Numbered from the stretch's first letter, positions 25,707-34,628 are shown. The stretch: DNA of 64,000 nt from Bog-756 sp035949055 (GCA_035949055.1 DASZIO010000057.1:105500-169499), one strand, 5' to 3'. The notes: generated by a model not told the origin, from the sequence alone. Numbers and translations are program-made.

Positions 25707-25845
25707 TCCGCTACCCCGAACCGTTTCGTCACCGGTTACAAGTGTGCCCCATGCCTGTGACAGCCGGCCGGTGGCAGGGTGGGGACCTTGTAGGGTCGGT
25801 GGCAGCCGGCAGGCCTGCCGGAGCCCGCGGAGAGGAGCGTGCCAC

Positions 25846-26082
25846 GTGGACGTGCGTATCGGGATCGTGCAATCGATGAAGGAGCTCGACATCGAGTTGC
25901 CCGACGATGCTGACCGCGACAAGGTCCTGGCCGACATCGAGTCGGCCCTGGCCGAGGACGGGACGATCCTGTGGCTGACCGACCGCAAGGGTCGTCAGGT
26001 CGGCGTGCCGGTGGGCAAGGTGGCCTATGTCGAGGTCGACCCGCCGGTCTCGGACCGCAGGGTCGGCTTCGGGATCTCCTGA
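25846..26082 (+). CDS. DUF3107 family protein
   Basis: 78-residue protein of an actinobacterial family (VDVRIGIVQSMKELDIELPDD...LWLTDRKGRQVGVPVGKVAYVE). No function is established. The GTG at 25846 follows an AGAGGAG Shine-Dalgarno at 25831-25837 with an eight-base spacer; the long open frame upstream is antisense to dgt. It is 73 bases upstream of the two Get3-like ATPase genes and may share their transcript. Confidence 0.85.
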   Translation: MDVRIGIVQSMKELDIELPDDADRDKVLADIESALAEDGTILWLTDRKGRQVGVPVGKVAYVEVDPPVSDRRVGFGIS

Positions 26083-26155
26083 CCCTGGCCCGGCCGTCCC
26101 GACCGGCACCGGCCCTTCGGGGCCGTCCCGCTGGGCTGACGGGCCCGCCTTGCCC

Positions 26156-27103
26156 ATGAAGCCGCTCCTCGACCTCAAGCTCCTGTTCGTCACCGGCAAG
26201 GGGGGCGTCGGCAAGACCACGGTGGCTTCCGCCCTGGCCCTGTTCGCCTCGGCGCACGGCAAGCGGGTGCTCATCTGCGAGGTCGACGCCAAAGGGGACG
26301 TGGCCGGCTTCTACGAAGCGCCACCGACCGGCTTCAGCGAGACCGAGATCCTCCCCGGTCTGTTCGCCATGACCATGGACACCGAGGCCTCGTTGCGCGA
26401 GTACCTCAAGTTGCAGCTGCGCATCCCGGTGGTCGGGCGAATCGGCCCCTTGGCCAAGGCGTTCGACTTCGTGGCCACCGCCGCACCCGGGGTGCGCGAG
26501 ATCCTCACCGTCGGGAAGCTCGCCTACGAGGTCCGCGAGCGGCACTACGACCTGGTGGTGGTGGACGCGCCGGCGTCGGGTCACATCATCGGGCAGCTGG
26601 CCGCGCCGCAGGCCATCAACAGCCTGGTCAAGGTGGGGCTCATCCGGTCGCAGACCGACTGGATGCTCGAGATCCTCTCCGACCCTCGTTCCACCGGGCT
26701 GGTCGCGGTGTGCACGCCCGAGGAGATGCCGGTCAACGAGACCATCGAGCTGGCCGCGCGGGTCAAGGCGGAGACGACGGTGCGGCTCGCCGCCGTGGTC
26801 GTGAACCGGGTCCTCCCCGAGCTCTTCGGGCGGCAGGAGGAAGCGGTGTTCGACGCCCTGGCCCGGGACGCGCCGCGGGCGGAGTTGGACCGCCTGGTCG
26901 GTGAGGAGGCCGAGCCCGTGCTGGCCGCGGCCCGACTGGCCGTGACCATGCGGCGCACCCGCGCCACCCATCTCGACCGCCTCCGGGACAACATCGATCC
27001 GGCCGTGCCCTTCCTCTATCTCCCGTACCTCTTCACCCGATCGCACGGGCTGCGGACCACCCGCCAGGTGGCCGCGTCGCTCGGCGAGGAGCTGGGCTAC
27101 TGA
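26156..27103 (+). CDS. Get3/ArsA-like ATPase, first of pair (BagA type)
   Basis: P-loop ATPase of the ArsA/Get3 family with Walker A TGKGGVGKTTVAS, 315 residues, a single nucleotide-binding half. It lacks an arsenite-resistance context. In Mycobacterium tuberculosis the neighbouring pair Rv3679-Rv3680 (BagA-BagB) forms a complex of two such proteins, and the arrangement here is the same. The ATG at 26156 gives MKPLLDLKLLFVTG; a TTG two codons upstream is an alternative. The stop overlaps the next start by one base. Confidence 0.87.
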   Translation: MKPLLDLKLLFVTGKGGVGKTTVASALALFASAHGKRVLICEVDAKGDVAGFYEAPPTGFSETEILPGLFAMTMDTEASLREYLKLQLRIPVVGRIGPLAKAFDFVATAAPGVREILTVGKLAYEVRERHYDLVVVDAPASGHIIGQLAAPQAINSLVKVGLIRSQTDWMLEILSDPRSTGLVAVCTPEEMPVNETIELAARVKAETTVRLAAVVVNRVLPELFGRQEEAVFDALARDAPRAELDRLVGEEAEPVLAAARLAVTMRRTRATHLDRLRDNIDPAVPFLYLPYLFTRSHGLRTTRQVAASLGEELGY

Positions 27104-28326
27104 TGGGCGCGGCACGGTCCCGCCGGGCGCCCGCCGGGTCGAAGCCGTCGTCGGCCGGGAGCGGGTCGATCGACGGACTGCTCGCCACCAAGGAGATCGT
27201 CATCGCCTGCGGTCCCGGAGGTGTGGGCAAGACCACCACGGCCGCGGCCGCCGCCCTGATGGCCGCGCTGCGCCACGGGAGCAAGGTTCTCGTCCTCACC
27301 GTCGACCCGGCCAAGCGCCTGGCCGATGCCCTCGGCCTCGACGGGATCGGCAACGCCGAGCACCGTGTCCCCGACGGCGCCTTCGCCGCGGCCGGCCTGA
27401 AGCCACGAGGCGAGCTCTGGGCGGCCATGCTCGACACCAAGGAATCGTGGGACGAGCTCATCCGCCGGCAGGCGCCCGATGCCCGGACCCGGGAGGAGAT
27501 CCTGGCCAACCCGCTGTACCAGAACATCTCGGGTCGGTTCGTCCAGAGCCACGACTACATCGCCATGGAGCGGCTCTACGAGATCCATTCCGAAGGCGAC
27601 TACGACCTCATCGTCGTGGACACGCCCCCGACCCGGAATGCGCTCGACTTCCTCGACGCTCCCCAGCGCATGGCCGACTTCTTCTCCTCCAGGCTGCTGC
27701 GATGGCTCATCGTGCCGTACCGGTCGCGGCTCGTGAATGTGGCCACCAAACCCTTCTACCAGATCGCCGACCGCATTCTCGGGACCGAGTTCCTCGCCGA
27801 CATTTCCGAGTTCTTCGTGCTCTTCCAGTCGATGTACGACGGGTTCGTGGCGCGGGCCGAGTCGGTCGAGCGCCTGCTGTCGGACCGGCGGACCACCTTT
27901 GCCGTGGTGTCGACACTCGAGGCGGTCCCGCTGCGAGAAGCGGAATTCTTCGCCGAGCAGCTCACCGCGCGCCGGCTGCATCTGGGGGCCATCGTGCTCA
28001 ACAAGGTGCTGCCCGACTACCTGCGGGGGACAACCGGGACGGCCGTGGCGGACTCGATGCGCGATCGCGCCAGCCAGCTGGCCGAGGGGCTGTCGCCCGT
28101 CCTGGCCGGCGTCGATGCGGCCCTGGCCGACCGCGACCAGATCGCCCGGGTGCTCACCGAGGTGGCCGACAGCTACCTGAACTTCCAGGTGGTGGCCCTT
28201 CGGGAGATGGAGGAGCGGGCCATGCTGTCGGTGGTCCCCGACGTGTTGGCCACCGTGCCCTTTTTCGACACCGACATCTACGACCTGGCCGGGCTGGTTC
28301 GGTTGGGCGAGCAGATCTGGGAATAG
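27103..28326 (+). CDS. Get3/ArsA-like ATPase, second of pair (BagB type)
   Basis: 407-residue ATPase with Walker A CGPGGVGKTTTAAA, switch region TVDPAKRLADALG and DTPPTRNALDFLDAP, all typical of Get3/ArsA proteins. It is longer than its partner through a helical insertion (about 190-260) that in Get3 forms the client-binding part. Start ATG overlaps the previous stop (TGATG), so the two are made together. The likely function is a heterodimeric chaperone or maturation ATPase; the client is unknown. Confidence 0.87.
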   Translation: MGAARSRRAPAGSKPSSAGSGSIDGLLATKEIVIACGPGGVGKTTTAAAAALMAALRHGSKVLVLTVDPAKRLADALGLDGIGNAEHRVPDGAFAAAGLKPRGELWAAMLDTKESWDELIRRQAPDARTREEILANPLYQNISGRFVQSHDYIAMERLYEIHSEGDYDLIVVDTPPTRNALDFLDAPQRMADFFSSRLLRWLIVPYRSRLVNVATKPFYQIADRILGTEFLADISEFFVLFQSMYDGFVARAESVERLLSDRRTTFAVVSTLEAVPLREAEFFAEQLTARRLHLGAIVLNKVLPDYLRGTTGTAVADSMRDRASQLAEGLSPVLAGVDAALADRDQIARVLTEVADSYLNFQVVALREMEERAMLSVVPDVLATVPFFDTDIYDLAGLVRLGEQIWE

Positions 28327-28398
28327 CGGGCCCGAGGGCATCACCGGGGCCGGACCTCGACGCCGTGGCCTCGGTGGCGGGTGGCTTACGATGAAGTC

Positions 28399-29043
28399 GT
28401 GACCGACATCGTCGACCCCGCCCTGGACAACTACGCCGCCGAGCACACCACGGCCCCGCCCCCGTACCTCGAGGACCTGGCCGAGGACCTCCGGGCCACG
28501 CTGGAGTTCCCCAACATGATGGTCGGCCGGCTCGAGGGCAGGTTCCTCGAGTTGCTGACCTTCGCGCTCGGCGCACGCCATGTGCTGGAGGTCGGCACCT
28601 TCGGCGGGTACTCGGCGCTCTCCATGGCGCCCGGGCTGGCCCCCGGCGGCCGGATCACCACGCTCGAGATCTCCCCGGCCCACGCCGAGTTCGCCCGCCG
28701 GCATATCGCGGCCAGCCCCTACGCCGAGCAGATCGATGTGGTGGTCGGCCCGGCCATCGACAGCATCGCCACCCTGGACGGCCCCTTCGACCTGGTGTTC
28801 ATCGACGCCGACAAGGCCAGCTATCCCGCCTACTTCGAGGCGGCGCTGCCCAAGCTGGCACCGAGAGGCCTCATCGCCGCCGACAACACCCTCTGGAGCG
28901 GCCGCATCCTCGACGGCGACGACACCACCGAGGACACCGTCGCCCTCCGCCGGTTCAACGACGCCCTCGCCACCGACCCGCGGGTGGTGGCCGTGCAGAC
29001 GACCGTCCGTGACGGTGTGACCCTCATCCGGCGGGCGGGCTAG
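28399..29043 (+). CDS. SAM-dependent O-methyltransferase (caffeoyl-CoA type)
   Basis: 214-residue class I methyltransferase. The SAM motif is LEVGTFGGYSALSMA; the metal-binding DxDK-type segment is FIDADKASYPAYFE and ADNTLWSG follows, as in cation-dependent O-methyltransferases. The GTG at 28399 is chosen because TACGAT (28387-28392) lies six bases before it; a GTG at 28381 would place the start upstream of this promoter element. Substrate unknown. Confidence 0.88.
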   Translation: MTDIVDPALDNYAAEHTTAPPPYLEDLAEDLRATLEFPNMMVGRLEGRFLELLTFALGARHVLEVGTFGGYSALSMAPGLAPGGRITTLEISPAHAEFARRHIAASPYAEQIDVVVGPAIDSIATLDGPFDLVFIDADKASYPAYFEAALPKLAPRGLIAADNTLWSGRILDGDDTTEDTVALRRFNDALATDPRVVAVQTTVRDGVTLIRRAG

Positions 29044-29058
29044 GAGCGGATCGGCCGG

Positions 29059-29940
29059 GTGCTCGACTACCACCTTCACCTATGGCCCCACTCCGAGCGC
29101 GACGTGGAGGCGACCGTCGCCCAGGTGGAGCACTACTGCGAGCGCGCGGCCGCGGCCGGTGTCGTGGAGGTGGCAGTGACCGAGCACCTGTTCCGCTTCA
29201 CCCAGGCCACCGACCTGCTCGGCCGGTTCTGGGAGGACCAGCCCGGCGCGCGGCTGCACGCGGGCATGGCCGCCTACTGGGACCACCATGCGCAGTCGGA
29301 CCTCGACACCTATGTCGAGGTGGTCCTGGCCGCGAAGGCCGAGGGGCTGCCGGTCGTCCTCGGGCTGGAGGTCGACTTCTACCCGGGCCGCATGGACGAG
29401 GTGGCCGGACTCCTCGCCGGCTATCCCTTCGACGTCCTCCTCGGCTCGGTCCACTGGCTCGGCGCTTGGCGCTTCGACGTCCTCGAGGAGCCGGCGATCC
29501 TGGACGAGTGGGAGGTGCGCGACATCGACGCAGTGTGGGACGAGTACACCCGGGCCATGGAGGAGCTGGCCGCGTCGGGGACGTGCGACGTGTTCGCCCA
29601 TCCCGACCTCATCAAGGTGGCCGGGCGCCTCCCGACGGTGTCCGGTGAGTTCTACGACCGGATCACCGAGGCGGCAGTGGGCTCCGGCATGGCCGCCGAG
29701 CTCTCGTCGGCCGGTTGGCGGAAACCGGTGGCCGAGGAGTACCCCGCGCCACCACTCCTCAAGCGCATGGTGGAGGCGGGCGTGCCGCTCACCACCGCGT
29801 CCGACGCCCACCGGCTGCCCGACGTGGCCGACCGGGCGAACGACCTCCGGCGGCTGCTGGTGGCAGCCGGGGTGGGCCAGCTGCGTGCATTCCGCCACCG
29901 CCGCGGCTACGACGTGGTCGTCGCCCCCGTCGGAACATGA
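29059..29940 (+). CDS. PHP-domain histidinol-phosphatase-like protein
   Basis: Metal-dependent phosphoesterase of the PHP family. Metal ligands are visible as DYHLHLWPHS at the N-terminus, VTEHLF, the SVHWLG segment, FAHPDLIK and TTASDAHRLPDVA. 293 residues. The order of motifs fits HisK-type histidinol phosphatases, but no histidine genes are nearby, so the substrate is open. GTG start 15 bases after the methyltransferase; the stop overlaps the kinase gene in an ATGA. Confidence 0.85.
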   Translation: MLDYHLHLWPHSERDVEATVAQVEHYCERAAAAGVVEVAVTEHLFRFTQATDLLGRFWEDQPGARLHAGMAAYWDHHAQSDLDTYVEVVLAAKAEGLPVVLGLEVDFYPGRMDEVAGLLAGYPFDVLLGSVHWLGAWRFDVLEEPAILDEWEVRDIDAVWDEYTRAMEELAASGTCDVFAHPDLIKVAGRLPTVSGEFYDRITEAAVGSGMAAELSSAGWRKPVAEEYPAPPLLKRMVEAGVPLTTASDAHRLPDVADRANDLRRLLVAAGVGQLRAFRHRRGYDVVVAPVGT

Positions 29941-31496
29941 CCGTGGCCAGCCCGGCCGAGCTGGCCTTCGAACGCACCAATCTCGACGACCGGCAGCTGA
30001 GTCACCTGCAGCGGCTGCTCGGCACCTGGGGGATCCTCGCCGACCTCTCCTTCTCCGACCTCGTGCTCCTCGCCCCGATGGCCACACCCGGGTCCCCGGG
30101 ACCGAGTGACGCGACCGACCTGGTCATTCTGGGCCAGATGCGCCCGTCGAACAGCGCCACGGTCGTCCAGGACGACCTGGTGGGGCAGACGGTGGCATCG
30201 GCTGACTGGCCCCTCGCCCTCGGCACGCTCGAGTCGGGCCACGAGAGTCGCGGCGAGGTCCTCCTCGAACCGGGTGACGAGCCGGTGGGCCTCCACTGCA
30301 TCCCGGTCCGCTTCGGTGACGCGACCGTCGCCGTCCTGGCCCGTCTCAACGCGGAGACCGGCCGTCGACCGGGCCACCTGGAACGCACCTACCGGGGCCT
30401 GTTCGAGCGGTTCGTGACCATGGTCACCGAGTCGACGTTCCCCTTCCCGAGCGAGGAGGTGGCCACCGAGGAGGCGCCGCGAGTCGGGGACGGCGTGGTC
30501 CTGGTCGACGAGGAGGGACGCGTCCAGTACGCCTCGCCCAACGCCACCAACGCGCTCCACCGGATGGGCATGTACGCCCAGACGGAGGGCCGGCGCCTCA
30601 CCGATCTCGGGATCGAGGAGTCCGCCATCGAGTGGGCCCTGGCCTCGGCGCTCCCGGTGGTGGAGGAGGTGGAGCGGAGACCCGACGTGACCGTGCTGCT
30701 CCACTGCATCCCGCTGCTCGCCAACGACGAGGTGACGGGCTGCCTGGTCCTGCTGCGCGACGTGACCGACGTGCGCCGGTTGGATCGCCTGCTGCTGTCC
30801 AAGGATGCGGCCATCCGCGAGGTGCACCACCGGGTGAAGAACAACCTGCAGACCATCTCGGCGTTGTTGCGCCTGCAGGGGCGCCGGCTTCCACCCGGCA
30901 GTGGCAGGGTGGCGCTGTTCGAGGCGGAGCGGCGGGTCCGCTCGATCGCCATCGTGCACGAGATCCTCTCCCGCGAGCCGAGCGACCAGGTGCCCTTCGA
31001 CGAGATCGTGACGGCGTTGATCCGGATGGCCGAGGATTCGGTGCTGCTCGCCCGGGAGCTGACCTTCGAGGTGGTCGGCCACCTCGGCGAGGTGCCCGCC
31101 GATGTGGCCACCCCCCTCGCCGTGGTGCTGGCGGAGCTGTTGCAGAACGCGGTGGAGCACGCCTTTCCCGACTCGGCGCCGTGCGACGACACGACGGGGC
31201 CGGAGCGGCCCCCGGAGCCAGCTGCCCCGGGCGCACGCCTGCCGCCCGGACACGTCCGGGTCCATCTGGTGAAGGACGTGAGCAGCCTGGTCCTCGAGGT
31301 CGTCGACGACGGCGTGGGGCTCCCGCCCGGCTTCGACATCGAGGCCAGCGAGAGCCTCGGCCTCTCGATCGTGCGGGATCTGGTGCGCAGCCAGTTGGGT
31401 GGCACCATCTCCATGCGGCCGCGTACCGACGGGGGGATGGGCACCGTGGTCTCGATCGAGGTTCCCTGCCGCGAGGCCGCGCCGCTCGGTCTGTAG
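29937..31496 (+). CDS. pdtaS: Sensor histidine kinase, PdtaS-like
   Basis: Soluble kinase of 519 residues: an N-terminal GAF-like region (about 1-165, H_kinase_N type), a PAS domain (about 183-283), a HisKA_2 domain with phospho-acceptor His297 in EVHHRVKNNLQT, and an HATPase_c domain (AELLQNAVEHAF, DDGVGLPPGF). No membrane helix is visible. In M. tuberculosis pdtaS (Rv3220c) lies beside whiB1, as here, and signals through an ANTAR antiterminator; no ANTAR gene is in this window. Cotranslated with the PHP gene. Confidence 0.9.
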   Translation: MTVASPAELAFERTNLDDRQLSHLQRLLGTWGILADLSFSDLVLLAPMATPGSPGPSDATDLVILGQMRPSNSATVVQDDLVGQTVASADWPLALGTLESGHESRGEVLLEPGDEPVGLHCIPVRFGDATVAVLARLNAETGRRPGHLERTYRGLFERFVTMVTESTFPFPSEEVATEEAPRVGDGVVLVDEEGRVQYASPNATNALHRMGMYAQTEGRRLTDLGIEESAIEWALASALPVVEEVERRPDVTVLLHCIPLLANDEVTGCLVLLRDVTDVRRLDRLLLSKDAAIREVHHRVKNNLQTISALLRLQGRRLPPGSGRVALFEAERRVRSIAIVHEILSREPSDQVPFDEIVTALIRMAEDSVLLARELTFEVVGHLGEVPADVATPLAVVLAELLQNAVEHAFPDSAPCDDTTGPERPPEPAAPGARLPPGHVRVHLVKDVSSLVLEVVDDGVGLPPGFDIEASESLGLSIVRDLVRSQLGGTISMRPRTDGGMGTVVSIEVPCREAAPLGL

Positions 31497-31510
31497 CCGA
31501 TCGGCCGGGT

Positions 31511-31534
31511 CCCGCGCACCGGGCCCCGGGCGGG
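31511..31534. terminator. GC hairpin between convergent kinase and whiB genes
   Basis: CCCGC (31511-31515) pairs with GCGGG (31530-31534), with further GC pairing inside. Placed in the 61-base space between convergent genes; likely but weak. Confidence 0.35.
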
Positions 31535-31557
31535 GCGAGGGGTTGCGTGGGGCTTGG

Positions 31558-31848
31558 CTACGAAGCCCGGCGCCGCGCCGCCAGCCAGGCCCGGCGGAGC
31601 TTGCGGCGCTCCTCCTCGGAGGTGCCGCCCCAGACGCCGGACTCCTGGTTGGTGGCCAGGGCGAAGTCGAGGCATGGCTCCTGGACCTCGCACCCCCGGC
31701 AGACCCGCTTGGCCGCCTCGATCTGGTCGACGGCCGGCCCGGTCGTGCCGATGGGGAAGAAGAGGTCCGGTTCGGTGCTGCGACAGGAGGCAAATTGCCG
31801 CCAGTCACCATCGTCCCACTCGACCGTCCGGTTCCACATAAGGGCCAC
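31558..31848 (-). CDS. whiB1: WhiB family Fe-S transcriptional regulator (WhiB1-like)
   Basis: 96-residue regulator carrying a 4Fe-4S cluster on Cys22, Cys50, Cys53 and Cys59 (SCRSTEPDLFF, VCRGCEVQEPC), with the turn motif GVWGG and a basic C-terminal tail RRAWLAARRR for DNA contact. The GTG at 31848 is chosen since GGGAGGA lies about ten bases before it; an ATG three codons later is the alternative. WhiB1 identity is suggested by the pdtaS neighbour and the CRP-type site upstream, as in mycobacteria. Confidence 0.9.
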   Translation of the reverse strand: MALMWNRTVEWDDGDWRQFASCRSTEPDLFFPIGTTGPAVDQIEAAKRVCRGCEVQEPCLDFALATNQESGVWGGTSEEERRKLRRAWLAARRRAS

Positions 31849-31880
31849 GATGTCAGTTCCTCCCGATCCCCTCAGCGGTT

Positions 31881-31896
31881 TGTGATCGCTTTCACA
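31881..31896. promoter_or_regulatory. CRP/FNR-type operator at whiB
   Basis: TGTGATCGCTTTCACA matches the CRP consensus TGTGA-N6-TCACA perfectly. It lies 33 bases upstream of the whiB GTG. In M. tuberculosis, whiB1 is controlled by CRP through sites of this form. Here it lies downstream of the best promoter match, which would favour repression, unless a second promoter is used. Confidence 0.7.
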
Positions 31897-31941
31897 TAGG
31901 TCGGCGTACCAGCACGACCGGCCATTCAGGGTTGCCCAATT

Positions 31942-31970
31942 AGAGTAATCAGCGCCCGGTCCGGTTGCAA
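31942..31970 (-). promoter_or_regulatory. Promoter of whiB
   Basis: On the minus strand TTGCAA (31970-31965) and TACTCT (31947-31942) are 17 bases apart, a good housekeeping-type promoter. It predicts a leader of about 85 bases that includes the CRP-type palindrome. Confidence 0.5.
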
Positions 31971-32046
31971 GCAGTACCGGGTCGAATTCACCTGCTCTGA
32001 CCTGCAATCACGACCCGAGACGCGCTCTCGGTGGAGGTGGCCGCCC

Positions 32047-32793
32047 TTGGCCCCAGTTGGGGTGTACGCCCACCGCGGGAGCCCCGATCCGGCCACCGGT
32101 ACGGGCGAGAACACGTTGCTGGCCTTCGAGCGGGCCGGCCGCCTCGGCGCCGACGGCGTGGAGCTCGACGTGCGGCTGACCGCCGACGGGGCCATGGCCG
32201 TGTGCCACGACGCGGTGGTGGTCGGGGTGGGCCCGATCGCAGAGGCGCAGTCCGCCGAGCTCCCCGGCCACGTGCCCCTCCTCCCGGCGGCCCTCGATGC
32301 CTGTCGGGGCATGACGGTCAACATCGAGATCAAGAACCTCCCGGGCGAACCGGCCTTCGACCCCGGGGAGCGTCTGGCCCACCGGGTGGCCGAGCTGGTC
32401 GGGGAGGCCGGCCGGGGCCCGTCGGTGATCGTGTCGTCCTTCTGGCCGGGGACCCTCCAGGCGCTCGAGGAGTACCCCGACGTGCCGACCGGTTTCCTCG
32501 TGACCGGCTGGCCCGACCCGGAGGCGTGCGTTGCCGCCGCGGCCGGCTTGGGCTGCCGGGCGGTGCACCCCCACCTGACCATGCTGTCGACCAGGTTGGT
32601 GCACGAGGCGCACGCCGCCGGTCTGGCCGTCGCCACCTGGACCGCGAACGACCGGGCGGCGCTCCTGGCGGCAAAATCGGCGGGCGTGGACATGGTGATC
32701 ACCGATGACGTGAGCCTGGCGCGGTCCGTCGTCGGCGGCACCCGGCCGGGTGAACCGGAGATGGGCGACGGTTCGCGGTCCGGGCCGTTCTGA
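32047..32793 (+). CDS. Glycerophosphodiester phosphodiesterase family protein
   Basis: TIM-barrel hydrolase releasing glycerol-3-phosphate from deacylated phospholipids. The N-terminal YAHRGSPDP, ENTLLAFERA, and GVELDVRLTADGAMAVCHD carry the metal and catalytic residues (His, Glu, Asp, His). 248 residues, no signal peptide, so cytoplasmic. TTG start at 32047, supported by GGAGG at 32034-32038 with an eight-base spacer. Divergent from whiB across a 198-base region. Confidence 0.9.
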   Translation: MAPVGVYAHRGSPDPATGTGENTLLAFERAGRLGADGVELDVRLTADGAMAVCHDAVVVGVGPIAEAQSAELPGHVPLLPAALDACRGMTVNIEIKNLPGEPAFDPGERLAHRVAELVGEAGRGPSVIVSSFWPGTLQALEEYPDVPTGFLVTGWPDPEACVAAAAGLGCRAVHPHLTMLSTRLVHEAHAAGLAVATWTANDRAALLAAKSAGVDMVITDDVSLARSVVGGTRPGEPEMGDGSRSGPF

Positions 32794-32850
32794 CCAGGGA
32801 TCACGGGCCGATTGGTCGGAGGGGGCGGTTTTCAACAACAATGCACGGCC

Positions 32851-33630
32851 ATGAACGTCGTCGTCTGTGTGAAGCAGATCCCCGATCCAGCCGCCCCCCC
32901 GGCCCTCGATCCGGAGACAAAGAACCTCGTCCGTGAGGGAAAGCTGATTCTCGACGATTCCGACTCCTACGGCGTCGAGATGGCGCTCCAGCTGGCCGAT
33001 GCGGCCGGAGGCGGTGATGTCACCCTGGTGTCGATGGCGCCGAACGGCGAGACCTCCGGCTTGCGCACGGCGCTGGCCATGGGAGCGGCCAAGGCCATCC
33101 TGGTGAGCGACGACTCCCTGGCCGGGTCCGACGCCCTCGGCACGGCCAAGGTGCTGGCTGCCGCCATCAAGCGGGCCGAGCCGGACCTCGTCCTGGCCGC
33201 CACCGAGTCGACCGACGGCTACACCGGGACCACCCCGGTGCAGGTGGCCGAGCTCCTCGGCCTGCCGTCGGTCACCTTCGCCAAGAAGGTGGAGATAGAC
33301 GGATCCTCGGTCAAGGTGGAACGCCAGACCGAGGCCGGCTACGACGAGGTCGAGAGCCCGCTCCCCGCGCTGGTCACCGTGACCGCCGGCGTGGTGGAGC
33401 CGCGGTACCCGTCGTTCAAGGGCATCATGGCGGCCAAGTCCAAGCCGGTCGAGACGCTGACCGTCGCCGATCTCGGCATCGATGCCGGTGAGGTGGGCTC
33501 GGCCGGAGCTCGCCAGGAGATCACCGAAGTGGCCGAGGCCGAGGCCCGTTCGGGCGGCGAGATCGTGGTCGACGAGGGTGATGGTCACCTCCGGGTGATC
33601 GAGTTCCTCGAGCAGCTGAAGGTCATCTAG
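32851..33630 (+). CDS. etfB: Electron transfer flavoprotein subunit beta
   Basis: AMP-binding subunit of ETF, the electron acceptor of acyl-CoA dehydrogenases. MNVVVCVKQIPDP at the start and the signature VEPRYPSFKGIMAAKSKP near residue 188 identify it. 259 residues. An ATG eight codons in is used rather than the upstream TTG, because MNVVVCVKQ is the family N-terminus. etfA follows 26 bases downstream in the usual order. Confidence 0.95.
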   Translation: MNVVVCVKQIPDPAAPPALDPETKNLVREGKLILDDSDSYGVEMALQLADAAGGGDVTLVSMAPNGETSGLRTALAMGAAKAILVSDDSLAGSDALGTAKVLAAAIKRAEPDLVLAATESTDGYTGTTPVQVAELLGLPSVTFAKKVEIDGSSVKVERQTEAGYDEVESPLPALVTVTAGVVEPRYPSFKGIMAAKSKPVETLTVADLGIDAGEVGSAGARQEITEVAEAEARSGGEIVVDEGDGHLRVIEFLEQLKVI

Positions 33631-33656
33631 GGATCCGGTAGGGAGAGCAAGCGCAC

Positions 33657-34628
33657 ATGTCTGTCGACAAGATCTGGGTCCTCACCGAAATCAGCGACGG
33701 GGCCCCCATCACCACCTCCCTCGAGCTCATCAGCCATGCCCGTTCCCTGGGCGGGACGGTCGAGGCTGTGGCCTGGGGCGAGGACACCGCGTCGGTGGCG
33801 CCGACCCTGGGCGAGTACGGGGTGAGCACCGTCCACGACGTCGGCGATCTGGCCGGGTCCCTGCCCGGGGCGCCGGTGGCCGCGGCGATCGCGGCCGCAG
33901 TCAATGCGGGTGACGGTCCCGATGTGGTCCTCTTCCCCGCCACCTACGACGGCCGGGACGTCGCCGGCCGGCTCTCGGCGAAACTCGACCGGCCGGTGCT
34001 CACCAACGTGATCGACCTCGTCGAGAAGGACGGCGGGCTGTTGAGCCAGCACGCCGTGTTCGGCGGCAGCTACGTCCTGTCGGCCCGATTCACCGGCGAG
34101 GGGCCCCAGCTCTTCGTGGTCCGGGCCAAGTCGTTCCCGGCCGAGCCGTCGGGTGGTGCGGCCGCCGCCGTCGTGGCCGCGCCGGGTGCCGAGACCGGCG
34201 CCACCAATGCCGCCCGGATCCTGGCGCGGCACGTGGAGGAACGGACCGGCCCGAAGCTCGACGAGGCGGACGTCGTCGTCTCCGGCGGTCGGGGGCTCGG
34301 CGAGAAGGAGCAGTACGCCCTCATCGAGGAGCTGGCCACGCTTCTCCACGGGGCAGCCGGTGCCAGTCGGGCCATCGTCGACGCCGGCTGGGTGCCCTAC
34401 TCGCACCAGGTGGGCCAGACCGGCAAGACGGTGAAGCCCACGGTCTATCTGGCCTGCGGGATCTCCGGCGCCACCCAGCACCTGGTGGGGATGAAGAACT
34501 CGAAGAACATCGTGGCCATCAACAAGGACCAGGACGCCCCGATCTTCTCGGTGGCGGATCTCGGGATCGTCGGCGACGTCCACAAGGTGGTCCCGAAGCT
34601 GATCGAGGCACTCAAGGCGCGCGGCTGA
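33657..34628 (+). CDS. etfA: Electron transfer flavoprotein subunit alpha
   Basis: FAD-binding subunit of ETF. The C-terminal FAD domain shows SGGRGLGEKEQYALIEELA, DAGWVPYSHQVGQTGKTVKP, and ACGISGATQHLVGMKNSK ending in NKDQDAPIF, the family signature. 323 residues. AGGGAGAG lies ten bases before the ATG. With etfB it forms an operon closed by a hairpin after the stop. Confidence 0.95.
   Translation: MSVDKIWVLTEISDGAPITTSLELISHARSLGGTVEAVAWGEDTASVAPTLGEYGVSTVHDVGDLAGSLPGAPVAAAIAAAVNAGDGPDVVLFPATYDGRDVAGRLSAKLDRPVLTNVIDLVEKDGGLLSQHAVFGGSYVLSARFTGEGPQLFVVRAKSFPAEPSGGAAAAVVAAPGAETGATNAARILARHVEERTGPKLDEADVVVSGGRGLGEKEQYALIEELATLLHGAAGASRAIVDAGWVPYSHQVGQTGKTVKPTVYLACGISGATQHLVGMKNSKNIVAINKDQDAPIFSVADLGIVGDVHKVVPKLIEALKARG

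Noticed and set aside
24762..25760. A 332-codon plus-strand frame opposite the dGTPase
   Set aside because: No recognisable motifs, and the dGTPase HD site is intact on the other strand.
27097..29079. A 660-codon minus-strand frame opposite the Get3-like genes
   Set aside because: Low-complexity Gly/Arg/His-rich translation with no motifs; the plus-strand genes have full motif sets.
29907..31811. A 634-codon minus-strand frame opposite the histidine kinase
   Set aside because: Same kind of GC-driven shadow; the kinase with its complete H and ATPase motifs occupies the region.
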